A stretch of 64,000 bases of DNA from Podocnemis expansa (GCA_007922195.1 ML682128.1:414692-478691); one strand, 5' to 3'. Positions 10,644 to 21,455 are shown, numbered from the stretch's first letter. Program-made: numbers and translations. Notes: generated from the letters alone by a model not told the origin.

Positions 10644-12200
10644 ACGTAAGAATGGCCATAGTAGGTGAGGCTAATAGTCCATCTAACTCAGTATCTTGTC
10701 TTCTGACAGAGACCAATGCCAGGTGCTTCAGAGGGAATGCATAGAACATGTAATCCTCAAGTGATCCATCCCATCAGTCATTTCTAGCCTCTGGAAAACA
10801 GCAATCCCTGCCTATTCTGGCTAATAGCCATTCATGGATCTACCCCCCGTTAACTTGTCTAGTTCCTTTTAGAACCCTTTTATAGTCTTGGCTTTTACAA
10901 CATCCTCTGGCAAGGAGTTTCCAAGTTTGACTGTGTGTTGTGTGAGAAGTATTTTGTCTTTTTGTTTTAAATTTGCTGCATATTAATTTCATTTGAGGAC
11001 CCCTAGATTTTGTGTTGTGCAAAGGAGTAAATGATACTTTCTTTTTTAATTTCTCCACACTAGCCATGATTTTAAAGACTTTTATCATATACATACTTGG
11101 TAGTCTCTCTTCCAAGATGAAAAGTTCTAGTCATTAATTGCTCCTATTATGGAAGCTTTTCCACACCTCTAATCATTTTACCTGCCCTTTTCTGTATGTT
11201 TTCCAATTCTAATATATCGTTTCTGAGATGCAACAACTAGACCTGCACACAATATTCAAGATGTGGGCCTACCATAAATTTATGAATAGGTAATATGATA
11301 TTATCTGCCTTATAATCTATCCTTTTCTGTATTATTCCCAATATTCTGTCAGGTTTTTGCTGATGCTGCACATTGAATGGATGTTTTCAGAGAGCTGTCC
11401 ATGACTCAAAGATCTCTTTCTTGAGTGGTATCAGTTAATTTAGACCCTATTGTTTTATATGCATATTTGGGAGTATGTTTTAGTAACATTGAATTTAATC
11501 TGTCATTTTGTTGCCCAGTCACCTAGTTTTGTAAGATCCCTTTGTAGCTCTTTTCAGTCTGCTTTAGATTTATCTTGAATAGTTTTGTACCATCTGCAAA
11601 TGTTGCCAGTTCACTATTTACCCTTTTTTCTATATCATTTATGAATATGTTGAACATTACTGGTCACAGTAAAATCCTTTAGGATACACCGCTATTTACT
11701 TCTGTTCATTCTGAAAACTGATCATTTGTTCCTGTCATTTGTTTCCTATGTTTTAACCAGCTACTGATCCAGGAGAGGACCTTCTTTCTAATCCCATGAG
11801 AACTTTCTTTGCTTAAGACCTTTTGGTAAAGGATTTTGTGAAATGCTTTCTGAAAATCTAAGGGCCCCATATCCACTGGATTATCCTTGTCCACATGCTT
11901 TCTGACTCCCTTAAAGAATTCTAGTAGATTTATCAGGCATGATTTCCCTCTACAAAAACCATAGTGACTCTTCTCCAAAAAACTTGTATTCATCTATGTG
12001 TCTGACACATTCTGTTCTTTGCTATACTTTCAATAAATTTGCCTGATACTAATGTTAAGATTAACAGCCTATAATTTCTAGGATCACCCCAGGAGCCTTT
12101 AAAAAATGGCATGGCATTAACTATCCTCTAGTCATCTGGTACAAAAGCTGATTCAAATGACAAAATTGGTAAAGTTCTAGTTCATAAAGTTACTGAGTCC
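10644..12200 (-). pseudogene. CR1-group LINE, RT and 3' end, 5' truncated
   Basis: On the minus strand an open piece (11993-11706) reads like the middle of a CR1/Rex-type reverse transcriptase: the motifs HYGFCRGKSCLINLLEFF, LDFQKAFHK and VLSWISSWLKHRKQ are recognisable. A further coding remnant follows (LEFNKD-type region, then the C-terminal part near 11100-10860), ending in a 3' tail at 10644 (GTAAGAATGGCCATAGT). The element interrupts the gypsy remnant, so it inserted later. The same family is at 4125 and 51838. Stops and frameshifts are frequent. Confidence 0.75.
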
Positions 12201-13110
12201 CTCTGTGTTTGCTAGGGCTCTAGGTGAGTCTCATATTATTGGCAGTTGGCTCAATAGAGGTATTCAGAGTTGCACCAGAAACTGACTCAAAGGCCCTGTG
12301 GAGCTGTAGTTGCTGGGACCTACCAGAGCAGGGAGGAAAAGACCAGTTCTGTCCAAATCAACTGCTTAGAGCTCGGGACTGATATTTCTTGGTCCCTGTT
12401 CTACATGAGTCTTTACCAGGCATATCAATATGAGATGACCAGGTTAGCCAAAATAAAAGTACAAGCCAGACATCTGACATTGATATTGCTTCATGTCAGA
12501 GACGTGTGGACAGGAAGATCAGTACAAATGGGGTGTTATGGGTAGGATGGATGTCAGCCTCTGGAAAATCAAGATGCATTCATGAAGCTGCTGCTTGAGA
12601 CAACTGTCAATCCCAAGGCATGAGCCTGATTGTTCAAAATGGGCAGCGGGTCCATCAGCGAAAACTGGTCCTTTAGTTCCTCATTTAACCTCAGGCAAAG
12701 AAGGCTGCACTGTGTCACCCCATTCCACCAGGTATGAGAAACCAAATGATGAAATTCAGCACAGTAGTTAATCACGGGTCAGCATCCATGCCGTAATACT
12801 GTAAGGAGTGCCTCAACAGTCCGCGTATGATTGGATCATCAAAAATGATGGTTATGGCTTGAATACATTCCTCTAATTGTCTCTAGATGGGGCTGGACTG
12901 TCCAAGAGTAGGGGAGTCCAGGTCAAGAGATTCCCAGTAAACAGACATAAGATGAGCCCTTGCAGGGGTAAGTCTGTGGGGAGGATCAAGGATATAGAAA
13001 TAATAGGAGCAAACACTGTTCAGGAACCCACAAAACTTCTCACAATCTTCTCTGGTTTTAGTGATCTTTTCTGGAGGACCAAAAGTTTTAGAAAGCTGTG
13101 GAGCAAAAAT
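12201..13110 (-). pseudogene. Ty3/gypsy gag remnant
   Basis: Minus-strand reading from 13100 gives FGPPEKITKTREDCEKFCGFL, the usual start of the gag core in vertebrate gypsy elements, then LMSVYWESLDLDSPTL, IQAITIIFDDP and, as an open piece at 12775-12569, YCAEFHHLVSHTWWN and LRLNEELKDQFSLMDPLP. Further on, near 12470-12400, a degraded CCHC zinc knuckle can be made out. It is the upstream part of the same element as 8985-10643. There are several frame breaks. Confidence 0.7.
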
Positions 13111-13860
13111 AGAGCCAGTGTTCTGTTCAAAAACTTAAATGGTTAATTAAAACAGTAGGAAATAGCATGTGCTGTAGGCATGTCCAGTATTTCCACCTGT
13201 AGTTTAGAAACATTAGGTTATTTCCAATAGGGTCTCAATTCCTTTTTTTAATACTTTTTTTTCAAACAGGCAATTCAAGGCAGTGATGAAGTTGGCCTAT
13301 ATGTTTTCTAACCAAAGGGCAGCCTGTTTTATGTATTTGGAATATGAAAACACTATATAAGATAGGCTGGCATTAATTAATACAGTAGATATTTAGTTTT
13401 TCTTGGATTTTTCCCTCATTCTCCCCCCCCCCCACTTTCTCTCTGAAGATGAATTTAAACTCCATAACATTAGAAGCAAACTTTTTAAACCCCAAAATTG
13501 TAATAGATTCAAAATTCAGCAAAATCATTTTAGCCTTTAGCACGCTAAACATTCGTAAGATTCCTAGTACCACAGTTCCCATCCCTTCCCTGTGTGAAGC
13601 TGAAAGCAAACACTGTTATAGTTTTGGGGGGTGGGGGGAAATACCTGGACTGTAGCATTAGTCCTGGGCACACAGTTCAAATATCAATCAGCCATCTCAT
13701 GTTTAGGGGAAATAGTATGAGTTTAGTGGTATTTTTGAAAATGAACTAACAAATGCTATAGAAATACATAGCTGACAAGAGCAAAATTCTGGGACCTACA
13801 GAGTTTCTTCTTTAGTTTCCTATGGGGATTTGTGCTTTTCCATCCCAGATCTTAAGACAT
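13111..13860. other. Unique sequence with small homopolymer runs
   Basis: A C-run at 13423-13434 and G-runs near 13625 are the only notable points. No gene or repeat is recognised. Confidence 0.4.
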
Positions 13861-13863
13861 ATA

Positions 13864-14832
13864 GGGTGTGTTCTCACAGCCCTCTTATTTCGAAACAACA
13901 GAGGTTGTTTCGAAATGAGATTTTGGCTGTTCACACGAAGCACGGTTGTTTCGAAACAACGATTCCCGTTGTTTCAAAACAACCCCGTTGTTGCGAAACT
14001 ACTTAAACCACATGCGGGAGTGAAACAACCGTTGTTTCGCAANNNNNNNNNNNNNNNNNNNNNNNNNNNNNNNNNNNNNNNNNNNNNNNNNNNNNNNNNN
14101 NNNNNNNNNNNNNNNNNNNNNNNNNNNNNNNNNNNNNNNNNNNNNNNNNNNNNNNNNNNNNNNNNNNNNNNNNNNNNNNNNNNNNNNNNNNNNNNNNNNN
14201 NNNNNNNNNNNNNNNNNNNNNNNNNNNNNNNNNNNNNNNNNNNNNNNNNNNNNNNNNNNNNNNNNNNNNNNNNNNNNNNNNNNNNNNNNNNNNNNNNNNN
14301 NNNNNNNNNNNNNNNNNNNNNNNNNNNNNNNNNNNNNNNNNNNNNNNNNNNNNNNNNNNNNNNNNNNNNNNNNNNNNNNNNNNNNNNNNNNNNNNNNNNN
14401 NNNNNNNNNNNNNNNNNNNNNNNNNNNNNNNNNNNNNNNNNNTTGGGGGCAGCCCGGGCTTTAAGCCAGTGGGATCAGCGCTGGGCTGCACTGAACACCG
14501 CCGGTGCCTGCAGCTCCGCTCTGCAGGCACCGGCGGGGTTCTCCCCCGACCCCGCAGCAGCTCGTCCCCCCCGCCAGGGGCTGCAGCCCCCGTTCTGGGG
14601 TTGCAGGGTGAGCGGCTGCAGCCGCTCACCCCCAGGGGACTGCAGCCCCCTGGCATGGTTTCGAAATAGCAAGTTCACAGTGTGAACTTGCTATTTCGAT
14701 GACCTGGTTTTGCCTTATTTTGAATTAACATTTTGTTAATTCGAAATAAGTTGTTTCGCAACGAGCGTTATTTCGATACAAGTTGTTTCGCAACAACCAT
14801 ATCGAAATAACTGGCTGTGTGAGAACACAGCC
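13864..14832. mobile_element. Harbinger-type element with GC-rich core and assembly gap
   Basis: The left end GGGTGTGTTCTCACAGCC and right end GGCTGTGTGAGAACACAGCC are inverted. ATA flanks both sides (13861-13863 and 14833-14835). Sub-terminal TTGTTTCGAAACAAC words fill the arms. The middle is GC-rich, with CTGCAGCCCC words. A 39-bp perfect palindrome with a single central base lies at 14661-14699. Positions 14043-14442 are N, so coding content cannot be excluded there; any frame running through the gap is meaningless. Confidence 0.8.
14043..14442. other. Assembly gap (400 N)
   Basis: A run of exactly 400 undetermined bases inside the Harbinger-type element. GC-rich repeats on the right side are the probable cause of the gap. 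Confidence 0.99.
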
Positions 14833-14835
14833 ATA

Positions 14836-15826
14836 ATGCTGGACCTAGGTCACACCTATCACAGCATCCTGGACCCCTTACAAAGACCTTTTATCATAGG
14901 AGATTTATGAACTGGAGAGATGTTTGCTGGAGGAAGTGGGAGCTCTGCATTGCAGTTCTGAGAAAATTGAAAAAGACAGTTCATGATAAATATAAGCAGC
15001 ACTTTCAGTGACAGGAGATAGCAGACTTGGTTTAGTATCAAACTAATGTAGTCCTGTTGACACTATTGTTGGTCTATAAAGAGAGGAAGGCCCTGTTATA
15101 CTCTTATTAAATCCATCTCTGACAAGACAGAGGGACGAGAATGTAAGAAAAAGAAAACAAATTTTTGGAAGTAGAAGAAAAAATGGATTTCAGCCTTCTG
15201 CCCTGATGGTGTTGTAAGTCTACAGATCTATTAGTAAGATACCAGGAAAACGAGTCATTGCTCCTAGTGGAATCCACTAAACAATGCTTTGTGCTCCCTC
15301 TGCTGGCTCTGCGCTGCAGCACTTAATGACATAAAGTTATTCCCAACGCTTCTCTTTCTCTGACCCATTTCAGCCGTTTACACCTTGTACAAAGTGAATG
15401 CAAGAGGGATGTAAAACTCTATCACAGCAGAATGATATCATCTGACACTCACTGTGCATTTTCCTTCTGTAAATTACAACACTGGGCAGAAATGAGTGGA
15501 GATGTAATAAGCCTTTGGAATGTTACCTAAGCTTCAGCCTTTCTATCTAACAGCATTGTTCAGCATATATTGTTTAGAAATGAACTGTAATGATAGCCCA
15601 AATAAGTAGCTGTGATAGATCTTGTTTGTCAGAAATGCATGTCGTACACTAAAACATTATAAAATTGTATTAATTAAAGTGACTTTCAACACACTTGTAT
15701 CATGGATTGTGTGATGCCAGTCTATAATTACTTATGTTATATAGTATCTGCACAGTGATAAATGCTGTATTTATGTGCCTGTGAAACACCCGAAGAAACT
15801 GATGTTACAGTCACAGCACTGATCAG
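14836..15826. other. Unique sequence between two related elements
   Basis: No repeat or gene is recognised. Positions 15340-15720 are balanced in composition and free of obvious repeats, so they could include conserved non-coding sequence; this cannot be tested here. Confidence 0.35.
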
Positions 15827-15829
15827 AAT

Positions 15830-16783
15830 GGCTGTGTTCTCACGCAGTGGGTTATTTCGAAATGGTTGTTTCGAAACAACCGTATATCGAAATAACACTC
15901 ATTTCGAAACAACTTATTTCGAATTAACAAAATGTTAATTCGAAATAAGGAAAAAACCGGGAATCGAAATAGCAGGTTCACACTGTGAACTTGCTATTTC
16001 GGTAACTGGTTCAGGGGGCTGCAGCCCCCTGGGGGTGAGCCGCTGCAGCAGCTCACCCTACAACCCCAGAAAGGGGGCTGCAGCCCCGGAAAGGGGGATG
16101 CAGCCCCCGGCAGGGGGGGCAAGTGGCTGCGGGGCGCTGGAGCCCGCCGCTGGAGCTGCCTCCAAACCCTGCCATGGGGTCAGGGGCGCGGGGCTCAGCT
16201 GGCAGCCCGGGCTGCTCCCCCGACCCCGCCAGCAGGTCAGGGGCGCGGGGCTCAGCCGGCAGCCCTGGCTGCTCCCCTGACACCACCAGTGGGTCAGGGG
16301 CGCCGAGCTCAGCCGGCAGCCCGGGCTGCCCCGCTAACACCGCCAGCGGGTCGGGGGTGCCGGCCTCAGCCGGCAGCCTGGGCTGCCGGCTGAGCCGCCT
16401 GGCAGGGGTTCACCCCCCTCCACCCTGCCGGAGGCTGCAGCCCCCTTTCTGGGGCTTCAACCCCCTTCTGGGGCTGAGGGAGAGCCCTCAGCACCCTGGC
16501 CAAGGTCTTGAGGGTTCCTTGGCCAGGGTGCTGAGGATCCAATGTTGTTTCAGAACACTTTGTTCCGAAACAACATGTTCACACACCTTGTTTTGAAACA
16601 AGGGTTTCGAAACAAGTTTGTTTCGACCCCAAATGGGGTTTAACTTGTTTCGAAACAACACAGTTGTTTCGAAACAAGGGCTTCCCCTTGTTTCGAAACA
16701 ACTGTGCGTCATGTGAACAGCTGAAACCTTATTTCGAAACAACCTCTGTTGTTTCGAAATAAGGAGGCTGTGTGAACAGAGCC
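15830..16783. mobile_element. Harbinger-type element with GC-rich core, complete
   Basis: The left end GGCTGTGTTCTCACGC and right end GGCTGTGTGAACAGAGCC are inverted, and AAT is duplicated on each side (15827-15829 and 16784-16786). The arms carry TTGTTTCGAAACAAC and TTATTTCGAAATAAC words. The core has CTGCAGCCCC words like its relative at 13864, a near-perfect palindrome at 15964-16000 and a tandem 57-bp array. No transposase is present. Confidence 0.85.
16179..16406. repeat. Four tandem 57-bp GC-rich units
   Basis: Units start at 16179, 16236, 16293 and 16350, each beginning GTCAGGGGCG or GTCGGGGGTG. The period is exactly 57 bp, so one plus-strand frame is open through all four as a 19-residue repeat rich in G, S, A and P. 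That openness is most simply a by-product of GC-rich tandem DNA. Confidence 0.85.
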
Positions 16784-16811
16784 AATATGATTTGGTGTTG
16801 AAGCTATATTA

Positions 16812-17045
16812 GTCTCTTAGACTATGTCTACGTTTACACTTTAAATCAAATTAATGATGATTAATTTGATTTAAAGTATTGCATGGCTACCCTAGGTTTC
16901 CTTAGTTTGAAATAAGGACCTCCCTCAATTCAAAATAAGGAATGTCATTTTGAAATTATAAAACCTCCCTTAAATTTAACTTAATTTGATTTAATGAATA
17001 TTAGTTCAATTTAATTAGTTTGATTTAATTTAATCTGCTTTAACA
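16812..17045. mobile_element. AATTTGATTTAA-type MITE remnant
   Basis: It begins ACTATGTCTACGTTTACACT, a terminus shared with the other MITEs. TTAAATCAAATTAATGATGA with its mirror ATTAATTTGATTTAAAG forms a fold-back at the left end. The right end is lost against the next element. Confidence 0.55.
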
Positions 17046-17051
17046 ATTTAA

Positions 17052-17397
17052 GGGTATGTCCACACATATCTTTTAAATCAAAATAACACTGGTTATTTTG
17101 ATTTAAGAAAGATTAGGTCCACACAAAGTTTTCTTGTTTTGAAATGGTGAGTTCTATCATTTCAAAACAAGAGACATTATTTCAAAATAGTTTAAACCTA
17201 CTTTAATTCGAATCATCTGTTATTTCGAAATGGTTTTTTTAAATAACCGTTTTCAAAATAACACTTTTGCCCTTCTCCTTCCCAGGTGCCTTCCTTTTTG
17301 TATATATCGGGTGGGGGCCTGTCCCAGTGAGTGGGCCATGTTGCCACACCTTGCATGGTGCCCCTTTCCTGATTCGAAATAGCAAGTCCTGTGTCTG

Positions 17398-17400
<3 letters not shown>
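17052..17400 (-). mobile_element. Harbinger-family fragment ending at a microsatellite
   Basis: The left end (GGGTATGTCCACACATATC) is the lost right terminus of the 25.4-kb family, in reverse. The rest follows that family: GGGCCATGTTGCCACACC and CATGGTGCCCC are the reverse complement of words near 25.63 kb. It stops at GAAATAGCAAGTCC, the middle of the family palindrome, where a GATA run begins. Confidence 0.65.
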
Positions 17401-17445
<45 letters not shown>

Positions 17446-17446
17446 T
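17397..17446. repeat. (GATA)n microsatellite
   Basis: About twelve uninterrupted GATA units lie directly at the broken end of the Harbinger-family fragment. Confidence 0.97.
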
Positions 17447-17547
17447 GGAATAAAACAGGATTTCAATTATCTGTTTATATACATATATATAAAGTAAAAG
17501 CTAGTCAAATATCAACTGTTAGCACTTCCCACCACTGCTCTCTGGAA

Positions 17548-17723
17548 CAGTGGCTCTCAACCACCATGTCAGGACACATTACTGTACTGTGTTGCCACAC
17601 CGGGATAAGTGTTCCACAGAGAGCTGGGCTGGATTCGGCTTCTGAGGGGTGGACTGGTGTCTCCTGTAGCATCGTGATATGCCATCAAGTGTGTCGCCAC
17701 TTGCAAAAGGTTGAGAACCACTG
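17548..17723. mobile_element. Short hAT-type MITE
   Basis: The ends are CAGTGGCTCTCAACC and GGTTGAGAACCACTG, a typical hAT terminal repeat. The flanks CTCTGGAA (17540-17547) and CTCTGGGC (17724-17731) agree in six of eight positions, as expected for an aged 8-bp duplication. There is no coding region. Confidence 0.8.
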
Positions 17724-17856
17724 CTCTGGGCTACCAATGCTGTTGGTATTAGATTCTAAGCAAGTTTCTTGTTTCTCTTCCGAACCAGATGAGTACTTCA
17801 TTCAGTTTACTGTTAAGAGCTACATTTTGCTTTCTATTGCACTGATACTCAAGGGG

Positions 17857-17886
17857 TGTGTGTGTGTGTGTGTGGGTGTGTGTGCG
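17857..17886. repeat. (GT)n microsatellite
   Basis: A short run of GT units with one interruption. Confidence 0.9.
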
Positions 17887-18240
17887 CTACGATTCATAGA
17901 AGCTCGCTTCTTTTGACAACATGGAAAACACTGGTAACACCAATGTGCACCATTTATCCAAGTGGCATTAGAGACTATATGTGTGGAATATGTTTAGTTC
18001 CTTAGCTGACTAGTGCAAATACATAAATATATCAGCAGAAAGTGATTTGCAACTGAGACCAGGGAAGGGTGCGTGTTCAGCAGGACAACAAAGCATTCAT
18101 GTATGCAATTCTTGGTTCATTAGAAGAAATCCAGCTCATCTGGAGAACTCTTGTGAAAGTGGACACCTATGCAAACAGGAATACTTTTTCTCCATAATAT
18201 CTTGACAGGTCATTGTCACTCATTATCATTATTATCTAAC
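17887..18240. other. Unique sequence upstream of the Penelope fragment
   Basis: No feature is recognised. Confidence 0.4.
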
Positions 18241-19170
18241 ATGATCAATGTAGAGACCCAAGAAAGAAAGCAACAGAACACCACTAGTCACCACATACAA
18301 TCCTCAAGTAAGACCTCTGCAAAAGATCATTAAGGACCTACAGCCTATTCTAAAAAATGATCCCTCTCTCTCTCAAGCATTAGGAGACAGACCACTCCTT
18401 GCTTATAGGCAGCCCCCTAATCTTAAACAGATACTCACCAGCAACTACAGATCTAACACCAGGAACATTGAAGCAGGCACACACCCCTGCAAAAAACCAC
18501 GCTGCCAAGTCTGCCCACATATCTACACAACAGACACCATCATAGGTCCTAATCAAGCCTGCTACTCCATCAAAGTCTCATTTACCTGCTCATCTACTAA
18601 TGTGGTCTATGCCATCATGTGCAAGAAATGCCCCAACACCTTACATATTGGACAAACAGGACGATCACTCTATAAGAGACTGAATGAGCACAGAGCTGAT
18701 ATCAGAAATCAAAGAACAAAGAAACCAGTTGCTGAGCACTTCCATCTTCCTAATCACTCGATGATGGATTTGTCAGCGACTGTTGTTAGAGATGTACCTG
18801 GGACATCAAGACTTCAAAGAGAAACAGCTGAACTCGAATTAATATGCAAGCTAAATTCTGTGAAAGCAGGACTGAACCAAGACTATGGATTCTTTTCCCA
18901 TTACAAAGGGTAATTTGACTTCAGGCTTCCCATGGTTTGAGCCTGTAAACTGCTCTGATTTGCTATTACTTTATGACCTGATCCTATGTTTTACACCCCC
19001 TTGCATTTAGTTTCATTCCTTTCTGTAAGTTCACCCATCTTCGAAGCATCTGAGTAAGTGGGATCTTCTCCCATGAAAGCTCATGCAAAAAATAAATCTG
19101 TTAGTCTTAAAGTGCCACACAACTCCTTGTTGTTTTTTCTCTGGACTAGACTAACACAGCTATACCTTTT
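18241..19170 (+). mobile_element. Penelope-like element, 5' truncated
   Basis: The 3' part of a Penelope-like retroelement: linker, zinc-finger-like motif, GIY-YIG nuclease, then an untranslated tail with CTCCCATGAAAGCTCATGC, AATAAATCTGTTAGTCTT and the end ACTAGACTAACACAGCTATA. The RT domain is missing. This copy is the key for recognising the other tails at 5.1, 8.3, 24.0, 37.8, 43.4 and 63.3 kb. Confidence 0.85.
18254..18913 (+). pseudogene. Penelope GIY-YIG endonuclease region, open frame without its RT
   Basis: The frame is open for 219 codons from the stop at 18251 to the TAA at 18911. No proper start is expected because the RT-coding part is lost. The first ~70 residues are the linker, with RQPPNLK and SNYRSNTRN. 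Then comes a cysteine/histidine cluster (C-K-K-P-R-C-Q-V-C-P-H) like the zinc finger known in this family. The nuclease follows: VVYAIMCKKC, with HIGQTGRSLYKRLNEH covering the second half of the GIY-YIG motif and the catalytic arginine, then the conserved PVAEHF and ETAELELIC. In Penelope elements this domain nicks target DNA and the RT primes from the nick. The first tyrosine motif is altered (LHIG in place of the usual YVG), so activity is doubtful. It is a fragment, but strikingly free of stops. Confidence 0.85.
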
Positions 19171-19922
19171 AAAATTGCATATAAACAGTCTGCTCACCAG
19201 TAGATGGCAGCACAGCCCTTAAAATGCAGCAAACTACTATCTGTGCTCCCTCATTTTTTTCTAATCACTGTCTGGCAGAAACAAACTAATCATTTTATTC
19301 ACTGGAAGAATAATCTGACAGGTAAAAAACATACATGTGTGGTATTAGCTATTGTTCTATATAATAAGAATCTATAAAAATGACATTGACTGTATGGACA
19401 ACCCTTTCTACCCAAATATCCCAACCAATTAAAAAGCAAAAATGAATTGAATAATCAAAGTCTAAAGCCTTGAGACAGTAATTTTAGCCCCCAAAAGAGA
19501 GAAGTACAGGAGATGCATGAAGGACTTCATTATTGCTATCCAGTTTCCATGGCAGGCATTCAGATACTAAAGTGATGGTCATCAGTAGAAAGCCTAAGAC
19601 AGATAGATAAAATTGTAAAAATATCCCCTTCCATAGTTTCCTGGACTTTTTAAATTAAAGAGATAAAGGAGTTACATGCTCTCACTCTCATTAGCAATCA
19701 ACTACATGCAGTAAGTGGAAATTTAAATAAGACTGTCAAACATTCTGTTGTATGGTGTTCTCTGTGGTGGAAGTTAACTGCTAAAAAATAATGAAGATGC
19801 TGCTTTCTTTTTTTAAAGTGGGAAACATAATAAAATTATACCTGAAGCAAGAAAGAACTTGTAGACCAAGTCTCAAACATACACAAGTCCAGATTCAGCA
19901 CTGTGAGGTGATGCTTCTAAGG
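19171..19922. other. Unique AT-rich sequence
   Basis: No feature is recognised before the hAT element. Confidence 0.4.
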
Positions 19923-20610
19923 CAGGGGTGTGAAACATGTGGTCTGTGAGACGAATGCAATACGTGAACCTATTCCATCTGGTGCATGTCTGCACTCAAC
20001 AGGACCACACTCTCTCCCTAACAGAGAGTACATTTACACTGGAGCCTTAGGTTGACATAAGAAAGTTAAGTCAACCTACAGACTTCTGCAGGCACACTGG
20101 GCTTTTCTTAAATCGACTTAAGCACTTCCTTAAGTTGACTTAATAGCACCACCTCTTAAGGAAGACTTAATGCTTAAGTCAACCTTATTAAATCAGCTTA
20201 AGACAATGTAGATGGGGGAAGCCCTTAAGCTGACCTAACTGGCACTTATCTGGTGCAATGTGGGATAGCTACCCACAATGTGCCACTTCTCCATCGACCT
20301 AGCACCTGCCAGTGTGAACACAGGCAGTCGACAAGAGTTTTCAGTGTGGACTCTCTAAGCTTACTTAACAAGGGCAACTTTAATTCAACTTAAAGTCGGC
20401 CTTGTTAGGTTGACTTAATGGAGCCTCTAAGTGTAGACATCCCAAAACAGAGAGAGAGAAACCGTAGTATTGCAGAAAACAGTTTTGCATACACAGCACT
20501 CTGGGATGCTGCAGGAATACTACAGTACTTTGATTTATGGTTTATACGGCCCACTTGAAGTTCATTTAAGTCAAATCTGGTCCACCATAGCAAAGAGTTT
20601 GACACCCCTA
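19923..20610. mobile_element. hAT-type element interrupted by a MITE
   Basis: It starts CAGGGGTGTGAAACATGTGG and ends AAGAGTTTGACACCCCTA, a familiar hAT terminus with the last base changed. TTCTAAGG (19915-19922) and TTCTAAAA (20611-20618) form an aged 8-bp duplication. The MITE at 20025-20443 inserted into it. Confidence 0.75.
20025..20443. mobile_element. AAGTTGACTT-type MITE nested in the hAT element
   Basis: The interior repeats AAGTTGACTTAA, AAATCGACTTAAG and related words, as in the element at 1013-1439. The right end GTGTAGACATCCC and left end AGTACATTTACACT are the inverted termini, with several changes. Confidence 0.7.
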
Positions 20611-20618
20611 TTCTAAAA

Positions 20619-21071
20619 TGTTTCTTGTTGGATTTAGGATGGCAGATAGCAATAAGACCATCTTGGGCTGTGATTTTGTCAGGTCTCATACATGTTGGGC
20701 ACGGTCGATGTTTGAATGAGAAATTTCAAGGAAACATCTGGTGCTGCAAGTGGAAGTGTTTGTAATTCACTAGGTGAGGCTAACCTATTGGAATGTGTTG
20801 CATGGGTAGTGGAGGTGAAATTTTCCAACTTTAATGCAAATGAGATTTTCATCAGTGGAGATGCTATTAAAAAGGGTAGGTAGTAATATCCCGAGCACAC
20901 TGGCCAGCTAGTAGAGCTGTCTGAATGATATTCATTTAACTCAAAATGTTAAAAAAAAAAAGTAAATCTTGTCTTTTGGGGTTGGAAGTAGAACAGGTGA
21001 GGGCTTCACAAACCAGTTTTAGATCAATCGCAAGGCTTGCTGGTTTCCTGGGCGTTCAAAACTCCTCAAAC
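20619..21071. other. Unique sequence
   Basis: No repeat or gene is recognised. Confidence 0.4.
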
Positions 21072-21455
21072 GGCTGTGTTCAGACGTGAGTTTTATTTTG
21101 AAACAACAGCCATTGTTTTGAAACAAAATTTCTCATGTCCACACAACGTACCGTTATTTTGAAACAACAGGACCCATTGTTTCTAAATAACAGCCGTTGT
21201 TTCGAAACCGTTAAACCTAGCAGGAAACCGAAATAGCTGTTATTTCAAAATGGTTATTTCGAAACAACATGTCCAAACAGCCTTATTTCAAAATAACCAT
21301 TTTGAAATAACAGCTGTTTTGAAAGCAGACTTTCCTTTAATTCGAATTAACAAACTGTTAATTCGAATTAACTTATTTCAAAATAAGGATTTTATTTCTA
21401 AATGAGTTATTTTGAAATGGGTTATTTCGAAATAACAGTTACCGTGTAGACATAC
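21072..21455. mobile_element. Non-autonomous TTATTTCGAAATAA-type Harbinger element
   Basis: The left end GGCTGTGTTCAGACGTGAG and right end CCGTGTAGACATACTC are inverted. The interior alternates TTTCGAAATAAC and TTGTTTTGAAACAA words, with TTCGAATTAACAAACTG close to the right arm. The internal block TGTCCACACAACGTACCG matches the right end of the 25.4-kb element. Confidence 0.7.

Noticed and set aside
13822..14685. A 287-codon open frame on the plus strand and a 217-codon one on the minus strand
   Set aside because: Both run through 400 undetermined bases; the real parts are transposon arms and GC-rich repeats.
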